The position numbers and the translations under genes are program-made. A stretch of DNA of 64,000 nt from CAVQBP01 sp963740945 (GTDB lineage Bacteria; Bacteroidota; Ignavibacteria; Ignavibacteriales; Ignavibacteriaceae), in assembly GCA_963740945.1 (NCBI GenBank), contig CAVUGE010000034.1, forward strand, positions 62,001-126,000. Direction: 5' to 3'. Each line of letters opens with the position of its first letter. Position 1 is the stretch's first letter. The notes below the pieces were generated by a model. The model searched no databases, was not told where the DNA came from, and saw nothing but the letters and a program-made list of their open reading frames with translations. Below are positions 10,234 to 18,859 of this stretch, one piece after another.

Positions 10234-10246
10234 ACATCTACGATGT
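10234..10246. repeat. Single hairpin repeat, ACATC/GATGT stem
   Basis: A CTACAATAAT head is followed by the hairpin ACATC-TAC-GATGT. Head and loop are the same as in the ACACC/GGTGT hairpins at 9745 and 62824, but both stem arms have changed together. Confidence 0.65.
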
Positions 10247-10262
10247 TTTCGCTTGAACTTAC

Positions 10263-10277
10263 AAAGATGTCATCTCT
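10263..10277. repeat. Half copy of the AAAGATG element end
   Basis: The sequence AAAGATGTCATCTCT matches the right-hand terminal repeat of the 98-99 bp elements at 20177 and 56252, with one changed base. No matching left end was found nearby, so this is probably a remnant. It sits 10 bp from the aminotransferase stop codon. Confidence 0.5.
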
Positions 10278-10286
10278 CAAAATCGA

Positions 10287-11477
10287 TTATTTGAGCTTCT
10301 TTAATGATTCTTTAAGACGTGAAGCAGCATCTTGCAAGTTTTCCATTGAAGTTGCGTATGAGAGTCTTAAAAAACCTTCAGCACCGAATGCACTGCCGGG
10401 AACAGCAGCAATTTTTGCATCTGACAGGATATACATTGCGAAATCAAAAGAGTCTTTAACAGTTGTTTCGCCATTTGATTTATTGAAGTAGGCTGAAACA
10501 TTCGGAAACAGATAAAAAGCACCTTCAGGTTTATAACAGGAAATCCCTTCTAAAGAAGTCAGTTCATTATACAAATAATCTCTTCTTTTTTGGAATTCTT
10601 TTCTCATTTCCTCAACGGCATCCTGAGAACCGCATAAAGCTTCGAGGGAGGCGGCTTGTGAAATTGAAGCTGCATTGGATGTAGTATGGCTTTGTATTTT
10701 ATTAATAGCTTGAATAACATCTTCCGGACCTGCGGTATAGCCAACTCTCCAACCGGTCATGGAATAAGCTTTAGAAAGACCATTTACCAAAAGCGTTCTT
10801 TTTTTAAGTTCCTCACTTAAGGTAGGAAAACTTACAAACTGAAAATTCCCATAAGTGAGTTTCTCATAGATCTCATCACTTATTATATAGAAATTGTGTT
10901 TCAGGCAAACTTCTGCAACTTTCTCAAGTTCAGCCCTGGAATAGGCAGATCCGGTAGGATTAGAAGGATTGCATAAAATAAGAGCTTTAGTTTGAGGAGT
11001 AATTGCTCTTTCAAGCTCTTCAGGCGTAACCTTGAAACCATTTTCTTCTTTTGTATCTATAATTATAGATGTTCCATTAGCAATACTGACCATATCGGGA
11101 TAAGAAACCCAATAAGGTGCAGGAATGATAACCTCTTCACCCTTGTTTACAGTTGCCAAAATACAATTGAAAACACTGTGTTTTGCTCCGTTGGATACTA
11201 TAATGTTTTTAATATCGTATTCCAGGCCATTGTCTTTTTTCAACTTAGCTGCAATAGCTTTTCTCAGATCGACGGTGCCGGCATTTAAAGTATAGCGGGT
11301 TTGATTTTCATCAATTGCTTTTTTTGCAGCCTGCTTAATATTATCAGGAGTTGGAAAGTCGGGTTCACCGACACTTAAGTTAATAACCTTTTCACCTTCT
11401 GCTTTCATTTTCTTTGCGAGAGCAGAAACTTTCATTGTTGGTGATTCATTGATTCGATTTGCAACTTCAGATACCAA
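10287..11477 (-). CDS. Aspartate aminotransferase family enzyme (class I, PLP-dependent)
   Basis: This 396-residue class I aminotransferase most likely interconverts aspartate/2-oxoglutarate and oxaloacetate/glutamate. The PLP lysine lies in GLSKAYSMTGWRVGY (about residues 233-247). NPSNPTGSAYSR and the DEIYEKLTYG segment bind cofactor, and the C-terminal FLRLSYATS carries the carboxylate-binding arginine. The N-terminal VSEVANRINESPTMK and overall length fit the thermophilic-type (subgroup I-gamma) AspAT, which can also act on prephenate; substrate choice is therefore not certain. It stands alone. Confidence 0.88.
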   Translation of the reverse strand: MVSEVANRINESPTMKVSALAKKMKAEGEKVINLSVGEPDFPTPDNIKQAAKKAIDENQTRYTLNAGTVDLRKAIAAKLKKDNGLEYDIKNIIVSNGAKHSVFNCILATVNKGEEVIIPAPYWVSYPDMVSIANGTSIIIDTKEENGFKVTPEELERAITPQTKALILCNPSNPTGSAYSRAELEKVAEVCLKHNFYIISDEIYEKLTYGNFQFVSFPTLSEELKKRTLLVNGLSKAYSMTGWRVGYTAGPEDVIQAINKIQSHTTSNAASISQAASLEALCGSQDAVEEMRKEFQKRRDYLYNELTSLEGISCYKPEGAFYLFPNVSAYFNKSNGETTVKDSFDFAMYILSDAKIAAVPGSAFGAEGFLRLSYATSMENLQDAASRLKESLKKLK

Positions 11478-11640
11478 TTTACTTCTCCCTTTTAATTATT
11501 ACAAAATAGTTTAAAAGTTCAGAAAATTAAGATAATGCAAAATAAATTAATGAAAGACAAATGAAAAGACATTTGATGAATGGAGAAAAATATTTTTGCA
11601 AATACTATAGATTTAATTCATTAAAAAGAATTTTTATTCA

Positions 11641-12108
11641 TTACCAGTCATTAAGAAGCTTTCGCACCAATATAATTTGTCCGCAATGATATGCATTATG
11701 ATCGATTATAAGAAGTAATTCTCTTAAATAGGTTCTGCCTTCTCCATGAGGAATTTCCGAAGTTAAATCAATTTTAGAATTTTTAGTAAGTTTAATTACT
11801 TCATCCAAATCGGAGAAAAACTTTTTGACAGAATCATTCCAGATTTTGTCATTACATTTTTCATTATCAGGCCAGTAATCGTCCGGCCATTTTGGAGATT
11901 TCCAATTTGAATCGAGGGTATATCTTAAAATATCTTCCTGAGTTATTCTAATATGCTCAAATTCTTCCCAGACAGAATGAATACCCTTTTGGGGCTGAAC
12001 ATTTCTTAGTTCCGGATTAATATTATTTATAGCATCCTTAACAGTTGCATGAGCTAAGGCTTTATTTAGAAAATCAGACAGGCTGTTTCTTAAATTTTCA
12101 TCATGCAT
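11641..12108 (-). CDS. DinB-like metal-binding protein
   Basis: The 155-residue protein has the four-helix DinB/YfiT outline: an early histidine in HSVWEEFEHI and the late pair in DHNAYHCGQI, together the usual metal-binding His triad. Family members are often thiol-dependent transferases or of unknown function. No partner gene is evident; it is followed and preceded by repeat-rich gaps. Function is not assignable beyond the family. Confidence 0.75.
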   Translation of the reverse strand: MHDENLRNSLSDFLNKALAHATVKDAINNINPELRNVQPQKGIHSVWEEFEHIRITQEDILRYTLDSNWKSPKWPDDYWPDNEKCNDKIWNDSVKKFFSDLDEVIKLTKNSKIDLTSEIPHGEGRTYLRELLLIIDHNAYHCGQIILVRKLLNDW

Positions 12109-12177
12109 ATTTACCTCTTTCTAATTGTAATTTAAATTAATAAATGAAGGTATCCAAACATATTTGGAGTTACTTAG

Positions 12178-12304
12178 TAACTCATGTTACGCAAATTATT
12201 TTTTTGTCATATTGAGCGGAGCGAAATATCTCAAAATTGTGCAAATTATAAACCTTGAGATTCTTCACTTCGTTCAGAATGACAGTTGTGCGTAACATGA
12301 GTTA
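12178..12304. mobile_element. Small non-coding element with 16-bp inverted ends
   Basis: TAACTCATGTTACGCA at 12178-12193 is inverted exactly at 12289-12304. Inside is a second, imperfect inverted pair of the GTCATTCTGAGCGAAGCGAAGAATCTC type, a repeat common in this group of genomes. No coding capacity. Single ends with the same GCGTAACATGAGTT sequence occur at about 14519, 20286 and 56367. It lies beside the truncated cation-efflux gene. Confidence 0.6.
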
Positions 12305-12330
12305 GTAACACCTCAGTGAAGGGATATAAA

Positions 12331-12406
12331 GGTATAGGGGTATACGGTATAAGGCGTAAATAATTAACATTTGTGATATACTTTATGCCTATATGTCTAT
12401 ACCTAC
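12331..12406. repeat. Imperfect inverted repeat GGTATAG...CTATACC
   Basis: GGTATAGGGGTATACGGTATAAGGC on the left is mirrored, with mismatches, by GCCTATATGTCTATACC on the right. The right arm overlaps the premature stop of the truncated cation-efflux gene, which suggests that insertion of this repeat removed the rest of that gene. Confidence 0.5.
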
Positions 12407-12582
12407 CATTGTCTTAAATCGAATAACAGCAGAAATTGATTTCCGGTATCTACAAGGGAATGGATTCCTTCGGAAAGCATTGCTGAGCTGCCGTTAATTA
12501 TAGCTGCCGTGAATTTTGTAGCTGCAACCAGCAGATTACCTACTAAAGCTGTATAAATAGATATTTTTGATGATGATTCCAT
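12403..12582 (-). pseudogene. Truncated cation diffusion facilitator (N-terminal 59 residues)
   Basis: The frame reads 59 residues from an ATG at 12582 and ends with a TAG inside a repeat. It contains IYTALVGNLLVAATKF, then AAIINGSSAMLSEGIHSLVD and TGNQFLLL, the first two membrane helices of FieF/CDF metal-efflux proteins, including the conserved SAMLSEGIHSLVDTGNQ stretch with the metal-site aspartate. Family members are about 300 residues, so four helices and the cytoplasmic domain are missing. It starts 31 bp after the AsmA-like gene. Almost certainly non-functional. Confidence 0.8.
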
Positions 12583-12612
12583 GATATTATTAAATTTAAC
12601 AGCTGATTTATA

Positions 12613-14283
12613 TTAAAAACCTACCTCTTCTCCTAATGCGTTTTTCACGGCTGACCAAACAAAATCAAGGAAAGTACTCCCTTTCTCTTTCGGATAAATT
12701 ATGTTTCCTGTTTTTATCTTTCCGTCATCATCCGGATTAGATTTTCTTATTTTAAATTTATTGGCAAAAAAAGTAGCGGCTTTATTTAGAATGCCTCCTT
12801 TTTCAGAATTTTCTTTAAGTTTTTCTATCTTTAAATCATGGTAAAGAGCTTTTACATATACATCAGCCACACTATTTAGAACATGAACAGAATATTCGGC
12901 TGACTCTATTTTCCCTGATTTTATTTCTACCTGGTCTGCCCATTTAATTTGGGAATTAATAGGAAGTGTGCTCATGGAAGTTAAATAACCATGATAATTG
13001 AAAGTCATTTCTTCTTTAAGCAGCGGTATATTAATTATAAGTTTTAATTTCCCGGCATTAAACATATTTCCGGAAGTGTTAAAGATGCATGGATTTTTAT
13101 CGGTCTGTAGACCGGGAACATTACTTAAGTTTGTAATCTCAGTATATACATTTGTGAATGGAACATCGGAATATTTATTTACATGAGGATGTTTTGCCTT
13201 TATATGCAGTTCCGCATTTTTAACAAATATTTTTTCAATATCAATTTTTTCTTTTGCAGACCGCATTAGTTCATTAGGCATTTTAGGGACTGAATTTGGA
13301 TTTGCCGGAGCAGCATAATTTGAACATACATTAAAATACATACTGTCAGATTCAATTTTTCTGATGAAAAAATCATTATTCCAAAGTAATTTTTTGTAAT
13401 CTATTCCTTGAATTGAGAGTACCGGCATTTTAATAATATACCTATCGGTACTGTATTTGCTTTTAGTGAAAAAATCGCTATCGGGCAGATAAGGCTTAAA
13501 AGAAATATTTTTAAATAATAATAAGGAATCTGCCGATGATGAAGTCAATGTTTCAAGTTTTATTAAATAATCATCGCTGAAATGGTATGAAATTCTTTCT
13601 GCAGATAATTTAAAATCAGAGGCATATTTTAATGATAAAGAATCATTAATTGTTGAGGAATCAATTTTAAGATCATTAAATTCAAGATCAAAGCTTCTCA
13701 CAGTATCATGATATTCATGATGGTTTATAAGCTGTGTAAGTATTAGTGATTTAAGAGAGAACTTTTCAAACGATAAGGGTTTAAACCTTTCTGGGAGGAT
13801 TGTTAATATCTTATCTTTTGGGGGATCTTTTTTCCTCTCTTCTTCCGGATCTTTTTTATCTTTTTCCGAACTTCTTTTGATGAAAAGATGAGGATTATTT
13901 ATCGCTAATTCTTCAAAGGAGAGACCGCTTCCTAAAACAAATTTTAATACTTTTAATCCCGATATTCTGCAATAGGGAATTTGGATATTTACAGAATCTT
14001 CAGATAAACTGTCTTTAATTATAAGGCTGGTATTTTCAACAAAAAGCTTTTGAACAAATATATTATAACCAATATATCCGATTTTTACATTTACTCCTTC
14101 ATTCTTATTTATTTTATCTTCCAGTTTTGGTTTTACGATTCCGTTAAGAACAGGAGTAATAAAAATAATAATCAAAATTAAAAGCCCGGCAATTATTAAG
14201 AGAATTTTATTAACTGAGGGAGCCCAAAGTTTTTTCCATTCATGTGAAATGATATTCTTAAAATTTTTATTTAGTTTATTCAT
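12613..14283 (-). CDS. Membrane-anchored AsmA/DUF748-like protein
   Basis: The 556 residues begin with a cytoplasmic stretch and one membrane helix near residues 27-50 (ILLIIAGLLILIIIFITP), followed by a long beta-rich periplasmic part. The segment after the helix (VKIGYIGYNIFVQKLFVENT) resembles the start of AsmA/DUF748-type proteins, which are linked to outer-membrane assembly and lipid transport. A charged Lys/Asp/Glu-rich linker lies near residues 150-170. The assignment rests on overall form rather than a clear signature. The truncated cation-efflux gene follows on the same strand. Confidence 0.6.
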   Translation of the reverse strand: MNKLNKNFKNIISHEWKKLWAPSVNKILLIIAGLLILIIIFITPVLNGIVKPKLEDKINKNEGVNVKIGYIGYNIFVQKLFVENTSLIIKDSLSEDSVNIQIPYCRISGLKVLKFVLGSGLSFEELAINNPHLFIKRSSEKDKKDPEEERKKDPPKDKILTILPERFKPLSFEKFSLKSLILTQLINHHEYHDTVRSFDLEFNDLKIDSSTINDSLSLKYASDFKLSAERISYHFSDDYLIKLETLTSSSADSLLLFKNISFKPYLPDSDFFTKSKYSTDRYIIKMPVLSIQGIDYKKLLWNNDFFIRKIESDSMYFNVCSNYAAPANPNSVPKMPNELMRSAKEKIDIEKIFVKNAELHIKAKHPHVNKYSDVPFTNVYTEITNLSNVPGLQTDKNPCIFNTSGNMFNAGKLKLIINIPLLKEEMTFNYHGYLTSMSTLPINSQIKWADQVEIKSGKIESAEYSVHVLNSVADVYVKALYHDLKIEKLKENSEKGGILNKAATFFANKFKIRKSNPDDDGKIKTGNIIYPKEKGSTFLDFVWSAVKNALGEEVGF

Positions 14284-14477
14284 TAAAATTTAAATTAAAT
14301 TAATTAGGAAAAGAATTAAAGGAACCTTAAAGATACCGTTTATTTAGATACAGTTTAATTATATATATCACATAAAATAAAATTGTGTTTTAGAAATGGA
14401 TTTATAGTCTTTCTAGGCTGAAATTATTCTATTGAATGTCTTTATGATAAGAGTTAGGTGCAAAATTTAAACTATGA

Positions 14478-14535
14478 GATTCTTCACTCCACTTCGTTCC
14501 GTTCAGAATGACAATGTTTGCGTAACTTAAATTAT
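14478..14535. repeat. GAGATTCTTCACT...GAATGACA plus GCGTAAC repeat
   Basis: GAGATTCTTCACTCC, CGTTCAGAATGACA and TGCGTAACTTAAATTA follow in the same order as in the right half of the element at 12178-12304. It is a half copy without its left arm, placed after the coaD stop. Confidence 0.6.
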
Positions 14536-14576
14536 TTTAGGGGCAGAAATATACAGGATGAGTATCAAATTGATAA

Positions 14577-15065
14577 TTATTTTGGACCAGGAGGGAATTT
14601 CTTTTTTAGTTCTTCCTGCACAACAGGCGGGACGAAATCATTTATATTGCTATGGAGGGTAGCCAGATTTCTGACTATCGAAGAGTTTAGATATGTATAT
14701 TTTTCATGCGGCATTAAAAATACCGTGGAAATATCACCGGCAAGTTTCCGATTCATAAGTGCCATTTGAAATTCATATTCAAAATCGCTTATGGCCCTTA
14801 AACCTCTAATTATACCGACGGCATTTACTTCATGAGCATGGTCTACAACTAATCCGTCAAAAGAATCTACCGTAATATTATTATATTGTTTTAAGCTTTC
14901 TTTTAACATCATAATTCTTTCCTCAACAGAAAAAAGAGGTTTTTTACCCGGATTTATTGCGACAGTAACAACGACAGCATCGAATAATTCCCTGGCGCGT
15001 TCAATGATATCAATATGACCATTTGTTACCGGGTCGAAAGTACCGGGATATAAGACTGTACGCAT
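14577..15065 (-). CDS. coaD: Phosphopantetheine adenylyltransferase
   Basis: The enzyme transfers AMP from ATP to 4'-phosphopantetheine, the penultimate step of coenzyme A synthesis. The nucleotidyltransferase motif is YPGTFDPVTNGHIDII (T/HxGH, about residues 6-21), and the second signature is in YTYLNSSIVRNLA with the ISSS-like NSSIVR. GLRAISDFEYEFQMA is the classical CoaD segment. The length of 162 residues is normal. Its start faces a hexamer repeat tract at 15125-15200. Confidence 0.95.
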   Translation of the reverse strand: MRTVLYPGTFDPVTNGHIDIIERARELFDAVVVTVAINPGKKPLFSVEERIMMLKESLKQYNNITVDSFDGLVVDHAHEVNAVGIIRGLRAISDFEYEFQMALMNRKLAGDISTVFLMPHEKYTYLNSSIVRNLATLHSNINDFVPPVVQEELKKKFPPGPK

Positions 15066-15124
15066 AGTTATAACAATAATTATTAGATAATGGTAATATT
15101 AAGAATATTTGAGCTTTTTGACAA

Positions 15125-15200
15125 ATGTACAAGAGCAAGAGCAAGAGCAAGAGCAAGAGCAAGAGCAAGATCAAGAGCAAGAGCAAGTTCAAGAGCAAGT
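15125..15200. repeat. Hexanucleotide microsatellite (GAGCAA)n
   Basis: About twelve tandem hexamers, mostly GAGCAA with variants ATCAAG and TTCAAG, lie in the divergent region between coaD and the frameshifted lipoprotein gene. Related NNCAAG tracts occur at about 3930, 51715, 58365 and 63512. Confidence 0.85.
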
Positions 15201-15282
15201 ATATTGCTAATATTCTTTAAATAAATTAACTTAATCATAACCTTAAATAAATTTTTTAATTTATAGATACGGGGGAGGTATT

Positions 15283-16250
15283 ATGAAAAAGTTATCATTA
15301 TTGGTAATATCAATTATTATCAATTTCGTTGGCTGTACAACTATAAATCAGACTCTGTATCTTCAGAATATAGAAGTATCAGGGCCAATGAATAACCCTC
15401 CTTTAAGTATAACTACCGGTCAAAAGCAGGGTGGATTTACATTCTCTTCGAGGTTTTCAATAAATGACAATAACCAGCTCAGCGGGAGAATTGAAAAACA
15501 TACCAACGTAGATGCTGGGGGTATTTACAGGGTAGATACTGTCTTGAATGGTGACGGTTCAAGAATTTATAAAGAATCAAATAAAAATTTCAATGAGTAT
15601 AAAGGTAAAAACCTTAAGTGGAATTTACCCAATTTTTTAGCTGCAGTAAATGTGGATTATGCTGCCGGAAATCATATTGCTCTAAATCTCGGTTTGAATT
15701 ATTCAGTACAAAATCAAAGCAGCTTTACAGGCGGGAACGCAGGAATAGGGTTTTTTTCTGAAAAAGAGGGTTCGGCATTCAGGCTTGATGCAGGTGTAAT
15801 GTGGCAGTCTCTATCATATGAAGCTTCTACAGTAATGATAACAGAAGAGACTCCTTTATTCGGCTCAAGTTCAACTACAATTAGCTTCTTTAAAGATAGA
15901 AACAAATCTACTAACTTGAATCCTTATGTATCGTTAACTTTTAATACATCGTCAAAAAATACTCCTTTAAATTTCTTTTAAATCTCGGCTACTTTAGTCA
16001 GACACTATTTAATTTTGAACCTTCGGATCCTAATCCCGAATATTATCCGTTGGGCATTACCGTGATTAGAAATGATCAAAGAGGCGAATCAACGGCATCT
16101 TTCCTTAATTTAAGCTCAGGTATTTTCATAAATATGACTGAGAACAGCAAAATCGTTTTAGGGGTAAGATTATTGAAAGAAACCCAAATAGAAGAAACAT
16201 CCAAATCATTATTTGTTTTACCCGTCCTGCAGCTGGACATGAATTTTTAG
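15283..16250 (+). pseudogene. Frameshifted outer-membrane lipoprotein/barrel gene
   Basis: The first frame (15283-15981) encodes a signal peptide with lipobox FVGC and a beta-rich protein of 232 residues. It stops inside TTTCTTTTAA. From about 15978 the next frame continues the same kind of sequence (NLGYFSQTLFNFEPSDPN, then YYPLGITVIRN) to a proper stop at 16250, ending with a terminal aromatic residue (LDMNF) typical of outer-membrane barrels. One extra T at 15976-15979 would restore a single frame of about 322 residues. This is a real or assembly-derived one-base deletion. AGGGG then starts the next gene 29 bp on. Specific function unknown. Confidence 0.75.
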
Positions 16251-16278
16251 AACAATCCGGAAATTCTCAGGGGTTTTA

Positions 16279-17856
16279 ATGATTAACACAATCATGTTAA
16301 AAAAAGTAATATTATTACTTTCATTTACAGTTATTCTGTCAATGTCGTTCTTATTTTCCAATTGTTCTCAGTCAAGAATTGAAAGAACAACTATATCAAC
16401 AGAGAGGTTAAAAACATATAATTTTAATGAGGATTTAGCTTTTATAAAACTTCATATGCGGAACGGGGAAGCATTTATATTAAGCAATTGGGAATTTGAA
16501 AAGGAAAATAAATTAGTGAAGGGGAAGGGGAGGCATTTAGATATTAACCGGGCAGTAATAGATACAGGAGATTATTCCATTCATTTTAATGATATAGCCC
16601 TGATTGAGACAAACAAAATAAATAGCTCGGCTCCTTTATTAGCTTTATCCATTTTAACCGGAGTATCTCTTGCAGTAACAACATACTGCATAATAAATCC
16701 CAAAGCATGTTTCGGTTCATGCCCAACATTTTATATTTGCAACGGTAATGATTATAAACTTCAGGCAGAAGGATTTTCATCCAGCGTTGCACCAAGCCTG
16801 GAGGCCGTGGATATTGATGCATTATATAGAATTAGACCAGAGAGCAATATCCTCGATGTTCAGGTTAGAAATGAGGCGCTGGAGACGCATATAATAAGAC
16901 ATGCAAATATCCTGGCTTTACCCAAACCTAAAGAAGGAAGAATCTTATCTGCACCCGGTGGAAAATACCTGGAAGCGATAAATATTACCGGGTTAAAGAA
17001 TGCAAGCGGAATGGAAGGAGATTGTACAAACAAGCTGCGGTTTTTTGACGGGGAAGAAAGATACAGCACGGCAGATTCCAATAATTTAGCTGAATACGAA
17101 ACGATTGATTTACAGTTTGAAAATTATTCTAATAGTAATAAAGGCCTGATCATTGCCTGCCGTCAGACTCTGCTCTCAACTTTTTTATTTTATCAATCTT
17201 TAGCTTTCATGGGAAGAAACGCCGGCTTCTATTTTTCACAATTAGAAAGAGAAGGGAGCAGTTTAAAGAATTTTATAAAATATCCCGGAGAATTATTAAA
17301 AAATATAGAAGTTCTTGAACAAGATTCTTCAGGTGATTGGGTTAAGATTAATCAGACTGGTGAAACAGGTCCAATTGCTGCGGATATAAAGATAATTCCG
17401 CTAAAAGAAAAATATCCAGGAAAAGAAATAAAAATAAGATTAAGGATGACAAGCGGTATGTGGCGGATTGACTATGCCGCTCTGGCTGAGCTGGGAGAGG
17501 AAGTTTCTCCTTTAATTATAAAACCTTCCGGTACCTTCCCAGAAGAGGTAAACGGATCTAATCTCTTAAGCTTATTGAATAATGAGGACTCTTTATTAGT
17601 GACATTACCGGGAGACAAATATAATATCTTTTATAAATTACCTGACAATTTCAATGATTACGAATACTTTCTTGATAGTAAGGGCTATTATCTTGAATGG
17701 TTAAGAGAGGTATGGTTAGCTGAAGAAAGTCCGTCAATGATTTCAGAGATGATTTTTAATACAAATCAATATTTCAGGGATTTAGCACCGCAATACAAAA
17801 AAATTGAAGCTGATATGGAAAAAGCTTTCTGGAGAAGTAAATATGTCAATCCGTAA
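16279..17856 (+). CDS. Envelope protein of unknown function with a CFGSCPTFY motif
   Basis: The 525 residues start with a signal peptide (hydrophobic residues 9-27) followed by a cysteine in LFSNCSQ, which could be a lipoprotein site although Asn before Cys is unusual. A second hydrophobic stretch near residues 117-130 leads into a Cys-rich segment with CFGSCPTFYICNG, then LQAEGFSSSVAPSLEA. That segment recurs, from memory, in uncharacterised envelope proteins of related bacteria; I know of no named domain. It lies between a beta-barrel-like gene and a lipoprotein gene with overlap to the latter, so the three probably act together at the outer membrane. Confidence 0.7.
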   Translation: MINTIMLKKVILLLSFTVILSMSFLFSNCSQSRIERTTISTERLKTYNFNEDLAFIKLHMRNGEAFILSNWEFEKENKLVKGKGRHLDINRAVIDTGDYSIHFNDIALIETNKINSSAPLLALSILTGVSLAVTTYCIINPKACFGSCPTFYICNGNDYKLQAEGFSSSVAPSLEAVDIDALYRIRPESNILDVQVRNEALETHIIRHANILALPKPKEGRILSAPGGKYLEAINITGLKNASGMEGDCTNKLRFFDGEERYSTADSNNLAEYETIDLQFENYSNSNKGLIIACRQTLLSTFLFYQSLAFMGRNAGFYFSQLEREGSSLKNFIKYPGELLKNIEVLEQDSSGDWVKINQTGETGPIAADIKIIPLKEKYPGKEIKIRLRMTSGMWRIDYAALAELGEEVSPLIIKPSGTFPEEVNGSNLLSLLNNEDSLLVTLPGDKYNIFYKLPDNFNDYEYFLDSKGYYLEWLREVWLAEESPSMISEMIFNTNQYFRDLAPQYKKIEADMEKAFWRSKYVNP

Positions 17857-18391
17857 ATCTATTAAAATTCTTTTGTTATCCTTAATAATTTTAATAATGG
17901 GAGGATGTGCTCATTCATATGCGCCCAAAAGATGGCTTCCCGATACCGATCAGATCCAAGCGGAGGCTTACGGAGGATGGCTGACAATAGACTATGAACC
18001 GGGAAATGATGAAACTATAGAAATTAAAGGTGAATATATAACTTCAGATACATTGAATGTATATATTCTTTATGATTCATTATATATAATCCCGAAAGGA
18101 AAAATAACAGATGCAATATTAGAGATTGATGATAAAAATACTTCCGAATATTCAGGATGGACAGTTTTAGGAACAGTGTCAACGTTATCGCATGGATGGT
18201 TTTTAGGTTTTACATTCCCGATATGGCTGGTGACGGGAATATCTGCCTCATCAGGGGAATCATTTCGCGACAGGTATTCCGAAAGTGATCCGAATGAAAC
18301 TTACTGGAATCAGATTCTGAAATATTCCCGATTCCCGCAGGGATTACCGGAAAATATAAATCCAGCGGATTTGAAAAGAAAAGAATTATAA
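17843..18391 (+). CDS. Predicted lipoprotein, unknown function
   Basis: About 182 residues with a lipoprotein signal peptide: MSIRKSIK, a hydrophobic core and lipobox IMGGC. The ATG at 17843 is chosen over one at 17804 because GGAGAAG precedes it and it places the signal peptide at the N-terminus. The start lies inside the end of the preceding gene (14-bp overlap), so the two are translationally coupled. The body is beta-rich with a hydrophobic segment near residues 110-130. No family recognised. Confidence 0.75.
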   Translation: MSIRKSIKILLLSLIILIMGGCAHSYAPKRWLPDTDQIQAEAYGGWLTIDYEPGNDETIEIKGEYITSDTLNVYILYDSLYIIPKGKITDAILEIDDKNTSEYSGWTVLGTVSTLSHGWFLGFTFPIWLVTGISASSGESFRDRYSESDPNETYWNQILKYSRFPQGLPENINPADLKRKEL

Positions 18392-18859
18392 GAAAAATGA
18401 AGGTACGTTTTCTTAGTAGTAGTCTATTTTTGACGGCTTAGAAACAAAAAAATGGCTGAAAACCTACGCTATTTCGTATAAATTTTTTGTAGTTGAGTGA
18501 TGAAAAAACAATACAATCGGGATTGATTGAAAGTATAAATGCATTCCTGGACTATTGAGCATCCAACTATACAAATTAAATCCGATTTTTGTTTAAAAAG
18601 AGCCTCTCAATTATCGGATTTTGAAACAAACTCATGAACTTGCATAGTTAGGTATGGGTAGAAAAATTTATCTTTAAAAATGGGTGTTGAGAGGCGTTTT
18701 TCTCAAAATAGAACATATAACAATTGACCATGGAAATTGTGACCGGTTTCAATAAATTTTAATTCTTAATTATTTTTTCTTTATTTTTAATGAGATTATA
18801 AAAAATGATAACCGGACATTCATGTAATCGTTAAAAGATGAGGCATGAATAAACCATGA
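18392..18859. other. Intergenic region with a long inverted repeat
   Basis: No gene supported. AAAAGAGCCTCTCAA near 18596 is mirrored by TTGAGAGGCGTTTT near 18688, an inverted pair about 80 bp apart that may be the ends of a decayed element. The promoter for the following aminotransferase must lie in the last 150 bp. Confidence 0.45.

Noticed and set aside
15010..15198. 62-residue Leu-rich reading frame on the minus strand
   Set aside because: It is only the translation of the GAGCAA hexamer tract running into coaD in another frame.
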